Assembly (NCBI RefSeq): GCF_020400825.1
Contig: NZ_JAINVH010000003.1
Span: forward strand, 354,353-418,352
Reading direction: 5' to 3'
Length of the DNA stretch: 64,000 bases
From: Streptomyces sp. HPF1205
GTDB lineage: Bacteria > Actinomycetota > Actinomycetes > Streptomycetales > Streptomycetaceae
Shown: positions 42,057-50,821 of the stretch, in pieces
Position numbering within the stretch: position 1 is the first letter of the stretch
How the letters are laid out: every line of letters begins with the position of its first letter
The notes under the pieces: generated by a model
Seen by the model: only the letters and a program-made list of their open reading frames with translations
Databases searched by the model: none
Told to the model about the DNA's origin: nothing
Translations under genes and position numbers: made by a program

Positions 42057-42956
42057 ATGGCATCGGGCAGGGCAGCCAGGGCGGAGGGCGGTTCGAACGG
42101 GGCGCCGGGCGGGACAGTGGGCAGGGCGGGCGGAGCGTCGTCGCGGGATTCGGCGCAGGGTTTGGCGCGGGATCCGGCGCGAGGTTCGGCGCGAGCGCTG
42201 GCCGAGTACCGGCGCAGGCGCGACTTCGGCAGGACCCGCGAGCCCAGGGGAGGCGAGACCCGGGCGGGCGGCGAACCGGTCTTCGTCGTGCAGATCCACG
42301 ACGCGAGCACCCTGCACTACGACTTCCGGCTGGAGGTCGACGGCACCCTCAAGTCATGGGCCGTCCCCAAGGGCCCGTCCGCCGATCCGCACGACAAGCG
42401 GCTGGCGATGCCGACCGAGGACCACCCCATGGAGTACCGGGACTTCGAGGGGGTCATCGCGGAGGGCGAGTACGGCGCCGGGACCGTGATCGTCTGGGAC
42501 GAGGGCGGCTACCGCAACATCAGCAGGGACCGCCGCGGCAACGAGATCCCCTTCGCCGAGGCCCTGGCCAGGGGCCACGCCTCCTTCCGCCTCGACGGCT
42601 CGAAGCTGCGCGGCGACTACGCGCTGACCCGCTTCCGCGGCGGCGGTACGGACGGCGGCAGCGGCAGCGGCAGCGGCAGCGGTGACGGCTCACGCGAGGC
42701 GTGGCTGCTCGTCAAGCGGGAGGGCGGCGGGCGCGGCGGCGCGAAGGGCCGGGCCGGCGGACGGGCCGGCGCGAAGGGCGCCAAGGGCAACGGCGCCCGT
42801 ACGGGCAGCGGCGGCGCTCCCGGTGACCCCTTCCGCGCCCGCTCGGCGCTCAGCGGCCGTACGCTCGGCCAGGTCTCCGCGGAGGCGGAATCCGGAACGG
42901 GGTCCGGAACGGAATCCGAAGAGGGGCCCGGGAGCGGGTCGGGGACGCCGGCGTGA
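42057..42956 (+). CDS. ligD: LigD-type 3'-phosphoesterase domain protein
   Basis: 299 residues from ATG 42057 (GGGAGGCGACC upstream). The phosphoesterase core is complete: FVVQIHDASTLHYDFRLEVDG, WAVPKGPSADPHDKRLAMPTEDHPMEY, and GVIAEGEYGAGTVIVWDEG with the metal- and phosphate-binding His, Asp and Arg. It trims 3' ends for nonhomologous end joining. The N-terminal 60 and C-terminal 100 residues are low complexity (GSGSGSGSGDGS and Lys/Gly-rich). The next gene, overlapping by GTGA, is the ligase, so the two LigD activities are on separate chains here. Confidence 0.92.
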   Translation: MASGRAARAEGGSNGAPGGTVGRAGGASSRDSAQGLARDPARGSARALAEYRRRRDFGRTREPRGGETRAGGEPVFVVQIHDASTLHYDFRLEVDGTLKSWAVPKGPSADPHDKRLAMPTEDHPMEYRDFEGVIAEGEYGAGTVIVWDEGGYRNISRDRRGNEIPFAEALARGHASFRLDGSKLRGDYALTRFRGGGTDGGSGSGSGSGDGSREAWLLVKREGGGRGGAKGRAGGRAGAKGAKGNGARTGSGGAPGDPFRARSALSGRTLGQVSAEAESGTGSGTESEEGPGSGSGTPA

Positions 42957-43984
42957 GCGGCGGCGCGAGCGCGAGCAGCAGCGGGAGCGGGCCGCTGGAC
43001 CGGCTGCCCGAGGCCGACCGGGCCAGGCTGCGGCCCGCGCCCGCCGACCGCGTCGGCCACGCCGTACCGCCCATGCTGGCCACCCTCAGCGACCGCCGCT
43101 CCTTCGACGACCGGTGGCTGTTCGAACGCAAACTGGACGGGATGCGCGCCCTGGCCGTGCGCGAGGGCGGCACGCTGCACCTGATGTCGCGCAAGGGGAA
43201 CGGTGTCGAGGTCACCTACCCCGAGATCGTCGCGGCGCTCGGCGCCCAGGAGTGCCGGGACTTCACGGTCGACGGCGAGATCGTCGCCTTCCGGGACGGG
43301 CGTACCGACTTCTCGCGGCTCCAGCAGCGCATGGGCCTGACCAGGCCGCGCCAGGTGGCCGCGAGCAAGGTCGCCGTCTACTACTACGTCTTCGACATCC
43401 TCGCGCTGAACGGCCGGGACACCACCCGGCTGCGCCAGCGCACCCGCAAGTCGCTGCTGCGCTCCGCGCTGACCTTCACCGGTCCACTGCGGTTCACCCC
43501 GCACCGCAACGAGGCCCTGCTGGAGGAGGCGTGCGCCCGCGGCTGGGAGGGGCTGATCGCCAAGCGCGCGGACGCGCCCTATTCCGCGCGGCGCTCGGCC
43601 GACTGGCTCAAGCTCAAGTGCGCGGCCGGGCAGGAGTTCGTGATCGGCGGCTTCACCGAGCCGGCCGGCTCCCGTGTGGGCTTCGGCGCGCTGCTCATCG
43701 GCTATTACGACGCCGAGCGCCGCCTGCGGTACGCCGGAAAGGTCGGTACCGGATACGACCGGCGCACGCTCCGCTCCCTGCGCGCCCGCCTGGACGAACT
43801 CGCGGTCGGCCGCTCGCCGTTCAGCGGCCCCGTACGCGAACCCCGCCCGCACTGGGCCCGGCCCGAACTCGTCGCCCAGGTCGCCTTCACCGAGTGGACC
43901 CGCGACGGGATGCTGCGCCACCCCCGCTTCCTGGGTCTGCGGACGGACAAGTCCCCTTCGGAGGTCGTCCGGGAGACGGCCTGA
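42953..43984 (+). CDS. ATP-dependent DNA ligase (LigD ligase-domain type)
   Basis: 343 residues from GTG 42953, overlapping the phosphoesterase stop. The adenylated lysine is in FERKLDGMRALAV (KxDG). Further nucleotidyl-transferase motifs follow: RKGNGVEVTYPEI, FTVDGEIVAF, YYYVFDILAL, EGLIAKRADAPYS and WLKLKC; the OB-fold ends with RHPRFLGLRTDKSP. It seals nicks, most likely in end joining together with the preceding gene and a Ku encoded elsewhere. The LigD primase/polymerase domain is not in this window. Confidence 0.94.
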   Translation: MSGGASASSSGSGPLDRLPEADRARLRPAPADRVGHAVPPMLATLSDRRSFDDRWLFERKLDGMRALAVREGGTLHLMSRKGNGVEVTYPEIVAALGAQECRDFTVDGEIVAFRDGRTDFSRLQQRMGLTRPRQVAASKVAVYYYVFDILALNGRDTTRLRQRTRKSLLRSALTFTGPLRFTPHRNEALLEEACARGWEGLIAKRADAPYSARRSADWLKLKCAAGQEFVIGGFTEPAGSRVGFGALLIGYYDAERRLRYAGKVGTGYDRRTLRSLRARLDELAVGRSPFSGPVREPRPHWARPELVAQVAFTEWTRDGMLRHPRFLGLRTDKSPSEVVRETA

Positions 43985-44025
43985 GGCAAGGGCGCGGTCA
44001 CCGTCCTCGGGCAGTCGGACGGTCC

Positions 44026-44183
44026 TCAGCCGTCTGCGGTGCCTGGTGGAACGACCCATTCGGCGGCTTGGCCGGTGAGGGAGGCGATCATGTCGAAGTC
44101 GCCGTCGTAGTGCAGGACGGTCCGCCGGTTCAGTTCCGCCGTGGCGGCGATCAGCGGTCGGGGAGGGACAGGGCCCGGTGGAA
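44026..44183 (-). pseudogene. VapC-type PIN toxin remnant, frameshifted
   Basis: In the stop-ending frame (44154-44026) the C-terminus of a VapC is obvious: [38 protein letters not shown]. The segment just upstream, FHRALSLPD (44183 onward), is the expected preceding motif but in another frame, separated by a shift at about 44155. Nothing further upstream matches a PIN domain, so the N-terminal half is lost or scrambled. Confidence 0.7.
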
Positions 44184-44254
44184 GCGGCGTTCGGGCGCCT
44201 CCTCGCGCGGGCCCGGGCGCGGGTCGGGCCGCCGGCCCGCGCCTGTCGGGTCGG

Positions 44255-44683
44255 CTACGGGCTCACACCCTCGGGTTCGCCGGCGGCGGCAAGGCCGCAG
44301 GCATCCGCCCCGGGCTCCCCGGCCTCCGCGGGTACGGCGGGCTCCGCGGCCCGCTCGGGTACGGCGGCGGCGAGTCTGGCGCCGCGGCTCTCGGCGATCC
44401 GGTTCACGTCACGCAGCGCCTCCGTCAGCCGGGCGGCAAGGAAACGGTACTGCTCGGGTGTGACCGTGCCCGTGCCCGTACCCGCGTGCGGGCCGCCGTG
44501 GCCGTCGCCGAGCATGTCGTCGGCGTGGCCCAGCAACTCGACGGCCATGTCGAGCAGTTCCCGCTCCACCCGGTCGGCGATGCGGGAGACCAGTCCCCCG
44601 TCCCCGCCGAGCAGGTAGCACTGCCTCCCGTCGTCCCGCGTCCACGGCAGCAGCCGTACCGCCCCCTCGACCTTCGCTTTCAC
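44255..44683 (-). CDS. conserved hypothetical protein of Streptomyces
   Basis: 142 residues from GTG 44683, with AAGGAGG 9 nt upstream, a strong start that argues it is real. [40 protein letters not shown] and [19 protein letters not shown] are regions I recall from other Streptomyces proteins of similar size. A Gly/Thr linker divides two helical parts; the C-terminal Ala/Glu/Pro tail is disordered. No catalytic motif and no membrane segment. Function unknown. Confidence 0.75.
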   Translation of the reverse strand: MKAKVEGAVRLLPWTRDDGRQCYLLGGDGGLVSRIADRVERELLDMAVELLGHADDMLGDGHGGPHAGTGTGTVTPEQYRFLAARLTEALRDVNRIAESRGARLAAAVPERAAEPAVPAEAGEPGADACGLAAAGEPEGVSP

Positions 44684-44904
44684 GCCGCCCGACCTCCTTG
44701 CCGTACCGATACTTCGTGAGCGACCGAACGCATTCCTGTCTGTCACGATCCTCCTACACAGTGCGACGACTTCCGTCGGGCTCGCCAGGGCCAACGGGGT
44801 GACCAGCCCTTTCACGCCCGGGAGTTGACACGTTGACGGCGTGTCCGGGAAACCCGTCGCGGATCACGGCGCAGGGCCCTGGGACCCGGCCGGCCGTCGA
44901 ACAA

Positions 44905-44924
44905 CTGTCGAAGCGCCTCGATAA
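44905..44924 (+). promoter_or_regulatory. LacI-like operator copy A upstream of GH12 gene
   Basis: CTGTCGAAGCGCCTCGATAA, 17 of 20 positions shared with copy B at 45047. The centre resembles LacI-family operators with a CG core. Confidence 0.5.
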
Positions 44925-45046
44925 TGCGCAGTTCCCGTACGGCAGTTCGCATCGCAGCAGGTCACCGCCGGGCGCGGCACGGGCGTTTCGCGCGCGGAAA
45001 TCCGCCCTCGTCCCTTGCGTGTCACGCGGCGCGGTTCTACGCTCCG

Positions 45047-45066
45047 CTGTTGAAGCGCTTCGAAAC
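45047..45066 (+). promoter_or_regulatory. LacI-like operator copy B upstream of GH12 gene
   Basis: CTGTTGAAGCGCTTCGAAAC contains the perfect palindrome GAAGCGCTTC (45052-45061). Located 54 bp before the GH12 ATG, a position suitable for repression. Confidence 0.6.
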
Positions 45067-45119
45067 CGCAAGACCGGCCCGGGCCTTTCTCCACCCCTCC
45101 CCCACAGAGGAGAACCCTC

Positions 45120-45821
45120 ATGGCACGAGTGCTCACACGCCTGTGGCCCGCCCCGGTGGTGGCCGCGGGCATCGCGCTGGTGATGGCGGCCGGCCCCGCG
45201 CAGGCGGCCACGTGGTCGTCGACCGCGCAGTACGGCAGCTGGTCGAACGGCGGGTACGAACTCAACAACGACGTCTGGGGCGGCGGCGCCGGCCCGCAGA
45301 CGATCTGGGCCAACACGTACAGCAACTGGGGCGTCTGGTCGAACCAGCCGAACACCGGCGGCATCAAGTCCTACCCGCACGCGGCCCGCAGCGTGGGCAA
45401 GCCGATCAACTCGCTGTCCAGTGTCGGCAGTTCGTTCAACGTGTCGGTGCCCGGCAGCGGGGCGTACGAGACGGCGTACGACATCTGGGACAGCGGCTAC
45501 CACAACGAGATCATGCTCTGGATGAACAAGACGGGCGCCGTCGGCCCGCTGGGCACCTCGCAGGGCACGGTGACGGTCGGCGGCCACACGTGGACCGCGT
45601 ACAAGGGCAGCAACGGGTCCAACGCCGTCTTCTCCCTGGTCCGCAACGGCAATACCAGCGCCGGCAGTGTCGACATCCTGGCCGTGCTGAAGTGGATGGA
45701 GAACACCAAGCACTGGTTCGGCGACGTCACCTTGGACAACGTCCAGTTCGGCTACGAGATCACCTCGTCCTCCGGCGGGCTGAACTTCATCACGAACAGC
45801 TTCAACGTGACCTTCGGTTGA
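45120..45821 (+). CDS. secreted glycoside hydrolase family 12 (endoglucanase-type)
   Basis: 233 residues from ATG 45120. Sec signal peptide ending at AGPAQA-AT (about 30), then a single GH12 catalytic domain: YELNNDVWGGGAGPQTIWA, GGIKSYPHAARSVGKPI, YDIWDSGYHNEIMLWMN and QFGYEITSSSGGLNF. E130 (in HNEIML) is the expected nucleophile and E213 (in GYEI) the acid/base. Family members cut beta-1,4-glucan or xyloglucan. No carbohydrate-binding module. Two LacI-like operator copies upstream suggest control by a sugar-responsive repressor. Confidence 0.93.
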   Translation: MARVLTRLWPAPVVAAGIALVMAAGPAQAATWSSTAQYGSWSNGGYELNNDVWGGGAGPQTIWANTYSNWGVWSNQPNTGGIKSYPHAARSVGKPINSLSSVGSSFNVSVPGSGAYETAYDIWDSGYHNEIMLWMNKTGAVGPLGTSQGTVTVGGHTWTAYKGSNGSNAVFSLVRNGNTSAGSVDILAVLKWMENTKHWFGDVTLDNVQFGYEITSSSGGLNFITNSFNVTFG

Positions 45822-45835
45822 TCACCCCCTGAACC

Positions 45836-45873
45836 CGTCCGGGGCCCGCACCCGCCTCCGCGGGCCCCGGACG
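45836..45873 (+). terminator. terminator after GH12 gene
   Basis: A 14-bp perfect stem, CGTCCGGGGCCCGC paired with GCGGGCCCCGGACG, with 10-nt loop, 15 bp past the stop. Confidence 0.8.
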
Positions 45874-46021
45874 CGGACGCCGGCCGCGGGCGCGAGCCGC
45901 GAGCGCGAGCCGCGGACGTGGGCCCGGGCCGTTCGTGCGGGCGGGTGAACTTCGCGGGGCGGGGCGCGTGGCGCGCGATGGCTCACCGGTACGGGCGCGC
46001 TGGTAATGCGATATTCCGATC

Positions 46022-47392
46022 ATGGATGTAACGGATGCCAGTTTCGCGCATGTCGTGACGGGGCCGCACCCGCGGACGGCCGGCGGAGCCCCCGCCGAGG
46101 GCGCCGCCGTGCCGGCCCAGTGGCCGCTCCGGCCGTACCCGACGGTCGCCGTGGTGGGACTGGGATACGTGGGGCTGCCCAGCGCGCTGGCGCTGCACGC
46201 CGCCGGGCACCGCGTCATCGGCGTGGACACCGACCCGCGGCGGCTGCACGACGTACGGGCCGGGCGGGTGGACCTACCGCCCGAGCAGCGCGAACGACTG
46301 GCGGGCGCGCTGGCCGGCCGCGGGGTGCGGCTGACCGGTGACCCGGGGGCGTCGGCCGCCGCCGACGCGGTGGTGATCTGCGTGCCGACCCCGGTGGACC
46401 CCCACCGCGTGCCGGACCTGCGGGCGCTGAGGTCCGCCTGTTCCGCGGCCGTCGAGCACGCCGTGCCCGGGCAGTTGCTGCTGCTCACCTCGACCAGTTA
46501 CGTCGGCACCACCCGCGACCTGCTGATCGAGCCGCTGGCGCGGCGCGGGCTGCGGGCCGGCGCCGACGTCCTCGTGGCCTTCGCGCCCGAGCGGATCGAT
46601 CCCGGCGACCCGGCCCACGCCCCCGAGCGCACCCCGCGGGTGGTCGGCGGGGAGGGCCCGCGCAGCACCGAGGCGGCGGTGGCGCTGCTGGCCGCGACGG
46701 CCCCCTCGATCCACCGGGCGGCCTCCCCCGAGGCGGCCGAGATGAGCAAGCTGTGGGAGAACACCTTCCGGGCCGTCAACATCGCCCTGGCCAACGAACT
46801 CGCGGACACCTGCCTGGAGTTCGGCCTCGATCCGGGCCACGTCCTGGAGGCGGCGGGCACCAAGCCGTTCGGCTTCCTGCCGTTCCGTCCCGGACCCGGC
46901 GTCGGCGGGCACTGCATCCCCTGCGACCCGCACTACCTGCTGTGGCACCTGCGGGCCCGCGGTGCCGCGGCCCCCGTCGTGGAGAGCGCCATGACGGCGA
47001 TCGCGGGGCGCCCGGCCGTCGCCGTGCGCCGGATCCGGGAGGCCCTGGCCGCGCGCGGCACCGCGCCGGCCGGCGCCCGCGTCCTGCTGCTCGGCGTGGC
47101 GTACAAACCCGGCGTCGCCGACGTGCGGGAGAGCCCGGCGCTGGAGATCCTCGACCGGCTCGCCGCCCTGGGCGCCGATGTCTCGTACAGCGACCCGCTC
47201 GTCCCCGCCCTCGAGGACGCCGGCGGGCCGGCCCACCGCTGCGTCCCCGACCCCCGGACCGGCACGTGGGACCTGGTGGTGCTGCACACCCGCCAGCCCG
47301 GGATGGACCTGGGCTGGCTGGACCTGGCACCGGCGGTGCTGGACCTGACGTACGGCCGGCGGCCCCCCGTGTCCGCCGACGGCCCGGCGTGA
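46022..47392 (+). CDS. UDP-HexNAc dehydrogenase (WbpA/WecC-type nucleotide sugar dehydrogenase)
   Basis: 456 residues from ATG 46022; no Shine-Dalgarno, but GATATT 7 bases upstream could be a -10 giving a leaderless mRNA. Rossmann motif VAVVGLGYVGLPSALAL; substrate region VICVPTPVDPHRVPDLR and SKLWENTFRAVNIALANELAD; catalytic C298 in GVGGHCIPCDPHYL; C-terminal LLGVAYKPGVADVRESPALEIL. The ENTFRAVNIAL...NEL pattern fits enzymes oxidising UDP-N-acetylhexosamines more than UDP-glucose. First gene of a tightly spaced polysaccharide operon, so it probably supplies an acidic sugar donor to the next gene's synthase. Confidence 0.92.
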   Translation: MDVTDASFAHVVTGPHPRTAGGAPAEGAAVPAQWPLRPYPTVAVVGLGYVGLPSALALHAAGHRVIGVDTDPRRLHDVRAGRVDLPPEQRERLAGALAGRGVRLTGDPGASAAADAVVICVPTPVDPHRVPDLRALRSACSAAVEHAVPGQLLLLTSTSYVGTTRDLLIEPLARRGLRAGADVLVAFAPERIDPGDPAHAPERTPRVVGGEGPRSTEAAVALLAATAPSIHRAASPEAAEMSKLWENTFRAVNIALANELADTCLEFGLDPGHVLEAAGTKPFGFLPFRPGPGVGGHCIPCDPHYLLWHLRARGAAAPVVESAMTAIAGRPAVAVRRIREALAARGTAPAGARVLLLGVAYKPGVADVRESPALEILDRLAALGADVSYSDPLVPALEDAGGPAHRCVPDPRTGTWDLVVLHTRQPGMDLGWLDLAPAVLDLTYGRRPPVSADGPA

Positions 47393-47403
47393 GGGGTCCC
47401 GGC

Positions 47404-48981
47404 ATGAGGGAACCCGGCGTGAAGGATTCCGGCGTGAAGGATTCCGGCAGGAGGCAAGGCGCCGCCGGCGTCGCTCCCGCCCCCGGGCCCGGCGGCACCG
47501 GCCGGGTGCCGGCCCAGGACGCGCCGCGCGGGACCGCGGGCGCCGCGGACCGGACGCGGGCCCTGCCGGCGGCGCGGGCGCTGGGCAGGCGGCTGGAGCG
47601 CCTGGACCCGGCGGTCCGGCGCGGTGTCGTACGGCTCCTGGTCGTGGCCTGCCTGACCCCGCTGGTCCTGCTGCTCGCCCGGCAGGCCGTACGGCTGGCG
47701 CGCGAGTGCGACCCGGCGGTCTGCTACGGCGTCACGGTCCTGGCCGGCAGCATCGCCATGCTGTACGTCGCGTACACCCGCTACGACGACCCGGCCGAGC
47801 GCGAACTGCGCCGGCGCCCGCCGTCCCCGGCCTCCTTCCCGCCGCTGCCGCGGCGGCCCCGGGTCAGCCTCCTGCTGGCCGTCAAGGACGAGGTGGACCG
47901 GATCGAGTCCTGCGTGCGCTCGATGGCGGCGAGCGACTGCCCGGACACCCGGATCGTCGTGGTCGACGACGGCTCGACGGACGGCACCTCGGACGTCCTG
48001 CGCGCGCTGGGCCGCGAACTGGACATCACCGTGCTGCACCTGCCGGAGAACGCGGGCAAGAAGCACGCGCTGGTCCGCGCCTGCGCGCTGGCCGACGGGG
48101 ACGTCCTGGTCTTCACCGACTCCGACTGCGTCCTGGCCCCCGACGCGGTGCGCCGCTGCGTCACGGCGCTGGTCCGCCACCCCGAACTCGGCGCGGTCAG
48201 CGGCCACTGCCGGGCACTGAACGCGGACGCGGGCCCGCTCGCCAGGATCCAGGACGTCTGGTACGAGGGGCAGTTCCGGATCGCCAAGGCCGCCGAGGCC
48301 GCCTTCGGCTCGGTGACCTGCGTGTCGGGGCCGCTGGCCGCCTTCCGCCGCGACGCCGTCTACAACTACCTGCCCGCCTGGGCCGACGACCGCTTCCTCG
48401 GGGCCCCGTTCCGTTTCGCCACCGATCGGCAGCTCACGGGGTACGTCCTCGGCCAGCGCTGGCGCGGCAGGGCGCTGAAGGACCGCTACCGCGACTCGCC
48501 GTTCGTCTCGGCCCGCGACTACCCGGAGCGGCAGTGGCGGGTCGGCTACGTCCGCTCGGCGCGGGTGTGGACCGACGTCCCGGCCCGGCCCGGGGCGTTC
48601 CTGCGGCAGCAGGTGCGCTGGAAGAAGAGCTTCATCCGCAACCTCTTCTTCACCGGCTCCTTCATGTGGCGCCGGGGCCCGGGTCCCGCCGCCCTCTACT
48701 ACGGACACGCGCTGTGGGTGGCCGCCGCGCCCGTCATGGCCGTACGGCACCTGCTGTGGGCGCCGCTGCGCGGCCTGGGCTTCCTGACGCTGCTGTACCT
48801 GTGCGGGGTGCTGCTGAAGGGCTGTGTGTGGGGCCTGGCGTACAAGGCCGACCACCCGGGCGACACCGACTGGCGCTACCGGCCCCTGATGAGCCTGCTG
48901 TCCTCGACGGTGCTGGCGTGGCTGCTGCCGTACTCCCTGCTCACCGTCCGGCGGGGCGTCTGGTCGAGGGGGCGGGCGTGA
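47404..48981 (+). CDS. family 2 glycosyltransferase, NodC/hyaluronan-synthase-like
   Basis: 525 residues from ATG 47404 (GAGGGG upstream; GTG 47389, overlapping the previous stop, is also possible). The N-terminus is encoded by three 15-bp tandem repeats. Two helices (VVRLLVVACLTPLVLLLA, YGVTVLAGSIAMLYVAY) precede a GT2 domain: SLLLAVKDEVDRIESC, VVVDDGSTDGTSD, the DxD motif FTDSDC, acceptor-site AWADDRFLG and the processive-synthase QQVRWKKSFIRN. Three or four C-terminal helices form the export pore. A processive synthase of a beta-linked HexNAc- or uronate-containing polymer is the most likely role. Confidence 0.9.
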   Translation: MREPGVKDSGVKDSGRRQGAAGVAPAPGPGGTGRVPAQDAPRGTAGAADRTRALPAARALGRRLERLDPAVRRGVVRLLVVACLTPLVLLLARQAVRLARECDPAVCYGVTVLAGSIAMLYVAYTRYDDPAERELRRRPPSPASFPPLPRRPRVSLLLAVKDEVDRIESCVRSMAASDCPDTRIVVVDDGSTDGTSDVLRALGRELDITVLHLPENAGKKHALVRACALADGDVLVFTDSDCVLAPDAVRRCVTALVRHPELGAVSGHCRALNADAGPLARIQDVWYEGQFRIAKAAEAAFGSVTCVSGPLAAFRRDAVYNYLPAWADDRFLGAPFRFATDRQLTGYVLGQRWRGRALKDRYRDSPFVSARDYPERQWRVGYVRSARVWTDVPARPGAFLRQQVRWKKSFIRNLFFTGSFMWRRGPGPAALYYGHALWVAAAPVMAVRHLLWAPLRGLGFLTLLYLCGVLLKGCVWGLAYKADHPGDTDWRYRPLMSLLSSTVLAWLLPYSLLTVRRGVWSRGRA

Positions 48982-49118
48982 GGCCGCCGTGGCCGGGCCC
49001 GCGCGCCACCGTGTCGGCCGCGGTCCGCGCGGCCGGCCGCGCGGCGGCGGCCCTCCTCACCGCCTGCGCCGTGTTCGCCCTCTACGCGCTCGTCGCCACC
49101 CGGGGACGGCCGCTGTGA
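48978..49118 (+). CDS. 46-residue single-helix membrane peptide
   Basis: GTG 48978 overlaps the synthase stop and its own TGA overlaps the next gene's GTG at 49115, so it is wedged into the operon with 4-nt overlaps on both sides. Sequence: a basic N-terminus VRPPWPGPRATVSAAVRAAG, then one helix (AAAALLTACAVFALYALVA) and a short TRGRPL tail, so N-in topology. No family is recognised. Perhaps an accessory subunit of the synthase; the double coupling argues it is translated. Confidence 0.7.
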   Translation: MRPPWPGPRATVSAAVRAAGRAAAALLTACAVFALYALVATRGRPL

Positions 49119-50821
49119 GGCCGGCCGGCACACGGGCGGGGCGGGCGGGGCGGGCGTGGGCGCGGGCGGGGCGGGCGCTCGGGGAGCGCGTACTCGCGCG
49201 CCGGGCGCGAGCGGGTCGCGGGCTCGCGCGCGTGGTGCTGGCGCTGCTGGCCGCCGCGCTCTTCTGCGCGCCCTTCGCGGCGGCGTGGCAGTACCAGCGG
49301 TACCGGCAGGCGGTCGAACGGCAGACGGCGGCGCCCGTGGCGCGGCTGTCCGGTCCCGCCGGGGCGGCGGTGCGCCGGGCGGCGGACGGGACGGGTCCCG
49401 TGGTGCTCGCCTACCACGACGTCAGGCCGGGCGGCGGCGGCCCGTACACCGTCCCGCCGCGCCGGTTCGCCGCCCAGCTCACGGCGTTGCGGGCGGCCGG
49501 CTACCGCACGGTGGACAGCGCCGCGTTCACCCGCTTCCTGCGGGGCGGCCGACTCCCGGCCCGCTCGGTGTACCTGACGTTCGACGACGGGGCGCAGGGC
49601 CTGTGGCGCTACGCCGACCCGATCCTCGCCGCGCACGGGATGCACGGGGCCGCGTACCTGATCACCGGTCATGTGGGGCGGCGCCACTCGTACTACCTGT
49701 CGTGGGACGAGGTGCGCGCGATGGCGCGGTCGGGGCGGTGGGACTTCCAGAGCCACACCTGGCGGGCGCACCGCCACGCGGCGGTCGACGCGGCCGGGCG
49801 GCTCGGGCCCGCGCTGGCCGACCGGCTGTGGCTGCCGGCCGCGCACCGGGTGGAGACCCCGGCCGAGTACTGCCGGCGGGTGAGCGCGGACCTCGACCGG
49901 TCGGTGGCCGACATCACCGGGCACGGACTGCCGCGGCCGACGCTGTTCGCGTACCCCTTCTCGGAGGCGGCCGACCGCTCCGGGCTCCCGGCCGCCGGGC
50001 CCGTGCTGGGGCGGCTGCTGCGCGCCCGGTTCGCGGCGGCGCTCACCAACGTCGGCTCGCGGCCGCTGCCCGCGGGGGCGCGGGCAGCCGCCGCGGGTGA
50101 GGTGCAGCGCCTGGAGGTGACCGCCCGGACGACCGTCGCGCAGTTGCTGGCCCGGTTGGCCGACCGGGCCGAGGTCCCGCCCGGCGCGCACCCGTACCCG
50201 CTGCGGGAGCCCGCGCGCTGGCGGTTCGCCGGCGACCCGCCCGGCACCGGGCTGGGCGCCTTCACCGGGCGCGGCCCCTGGCCGGGCCGCCGCCGCTATC
50301 TGACCGCGGCCTACCTGCCGTTCGGCTCGGCCGACTGGTCCGCGTACACCGCCGAGGCCACCGTGTCCCGGCTGTACGGCACCCGGGCGGTGGCGTCCGT
50401 GACCGTACGCGACGGCAGCCGCCGACCGGTGCGGGTCTCGGTGACCCGCGGCTGGGCGCGCGTCATGGCCGGCGGCCGACGTCGCACGGTCGCGCTGCGC
50501 CACCTGTCCCCGGCGTCGTACCACCGCCTCCGCCTGACGGTCGCGGGCCGCACGACCACCGTCACGGTGGACTCCCTCGCCCCCGTCACGGTCACCGCCC
50601 CGGCCGCCACCGCCGCGGGCGACCTCAGCGGCGGCCTGGCCCTCGGGGTGGGCGACGGCGGTACGGGCCACCGGCCGGCGGTGACGGCGCTCACGGTCAC
50701 CGCGGCCCCCGCCGGGCCGCGCCCTCCCGTAGCCGGCGGACCGGTGCGCACCCCGGTCCCGCCCACGGTCGCGCTCCCCGTACTCCCCGCCGCCCGCGGC
50801 AGAGCCGGGGGATCCGTCTGA
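49115..50821 (+). CDS. polysaccharide deacetylase (CE4/NodB) with C-terminal beta-rich domain
   Basis: 568 residues from GTG 49115. A basic N-terminus and one anchor helix (VVLALLAAALFCAPFAAAW) put the enzyme outside the cell. The NodB domain has VVLAYHDVRPGGGGPYTV, the metal/catalytic TFDDG (155-159), SHTWRAH (213-219), and LFAYPFSEAADRSG. As in PgaB/IcaB enzymes this would remove N-acetyl groups from exported poly-HexNAc. Residues from about 370 on (WRFAGDPPGTGLGAFTGRG, AYTAEATVSRLYGTRAVASV, YHRLRLTVAGRTTTVTVDS) form a jellyroll/LamG-like domain that could hold glycan. The next gene starts at the last base of the stop. Confidence 0.9.
   Translation: MRPAGTRAGRAGRAWARAGRALGERVLARRARAGRGLARVVLALLAAALFCAPFAAAWQYQRYRQAVERQTAAPVARLSGPAGAAVRRAADGTGPVVLAYHDVRPGGGGPYTVPPRRFAAQLTALRAAGYRTVDSAAFTRFLRGGRLPARSVYLTFDDGAQGLWRYADPILAAHGMHGAAYLITGHVGRRHSYYLSWDEVRAMARSGRWDFQSHTWRAHRHAAVDAAGRLGPALADRLWLPAAHRVETPAEYCRRVSADLDRSVADITGHGLPRPTLFAYPFSEAADRSGLPAAGPVLGRLLRARFAAALTNVGSRPLPAGARAAAAGEVQRLEVTARTTVAQLLARLADRAEVPPGAHPYPLREPARWRFAGDPPGTGLGAFTGRGPWPGRRRYLTAAYLPFGSADWSAYTAEATVSRLYGTRAVASVTVRDGSRRPVRVSVTRGWARVMAGGRRRTVALRHLSPASYHRLRLTVAGRTTTVTVDSLAPVTVTAPAATAAGDLSGGLALGVGDGGTGHRPAVTALTVTAAPAGPRPPVAGGPVRTPVPPTVALPVLPAARGRAGGSV

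Larger units (their letters stand above)
44684..45119. other. 436-bp divergent region between the hypothetical gene and GH12 gene
   Basis: No gene supported. It holds two copies of a 20-bp operator-like sequence (44905-44924 and 45047-45066) that probably control the glucanase gene, and the promoter of the hypothetical gene on the other strand. Confidence 0.6.
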
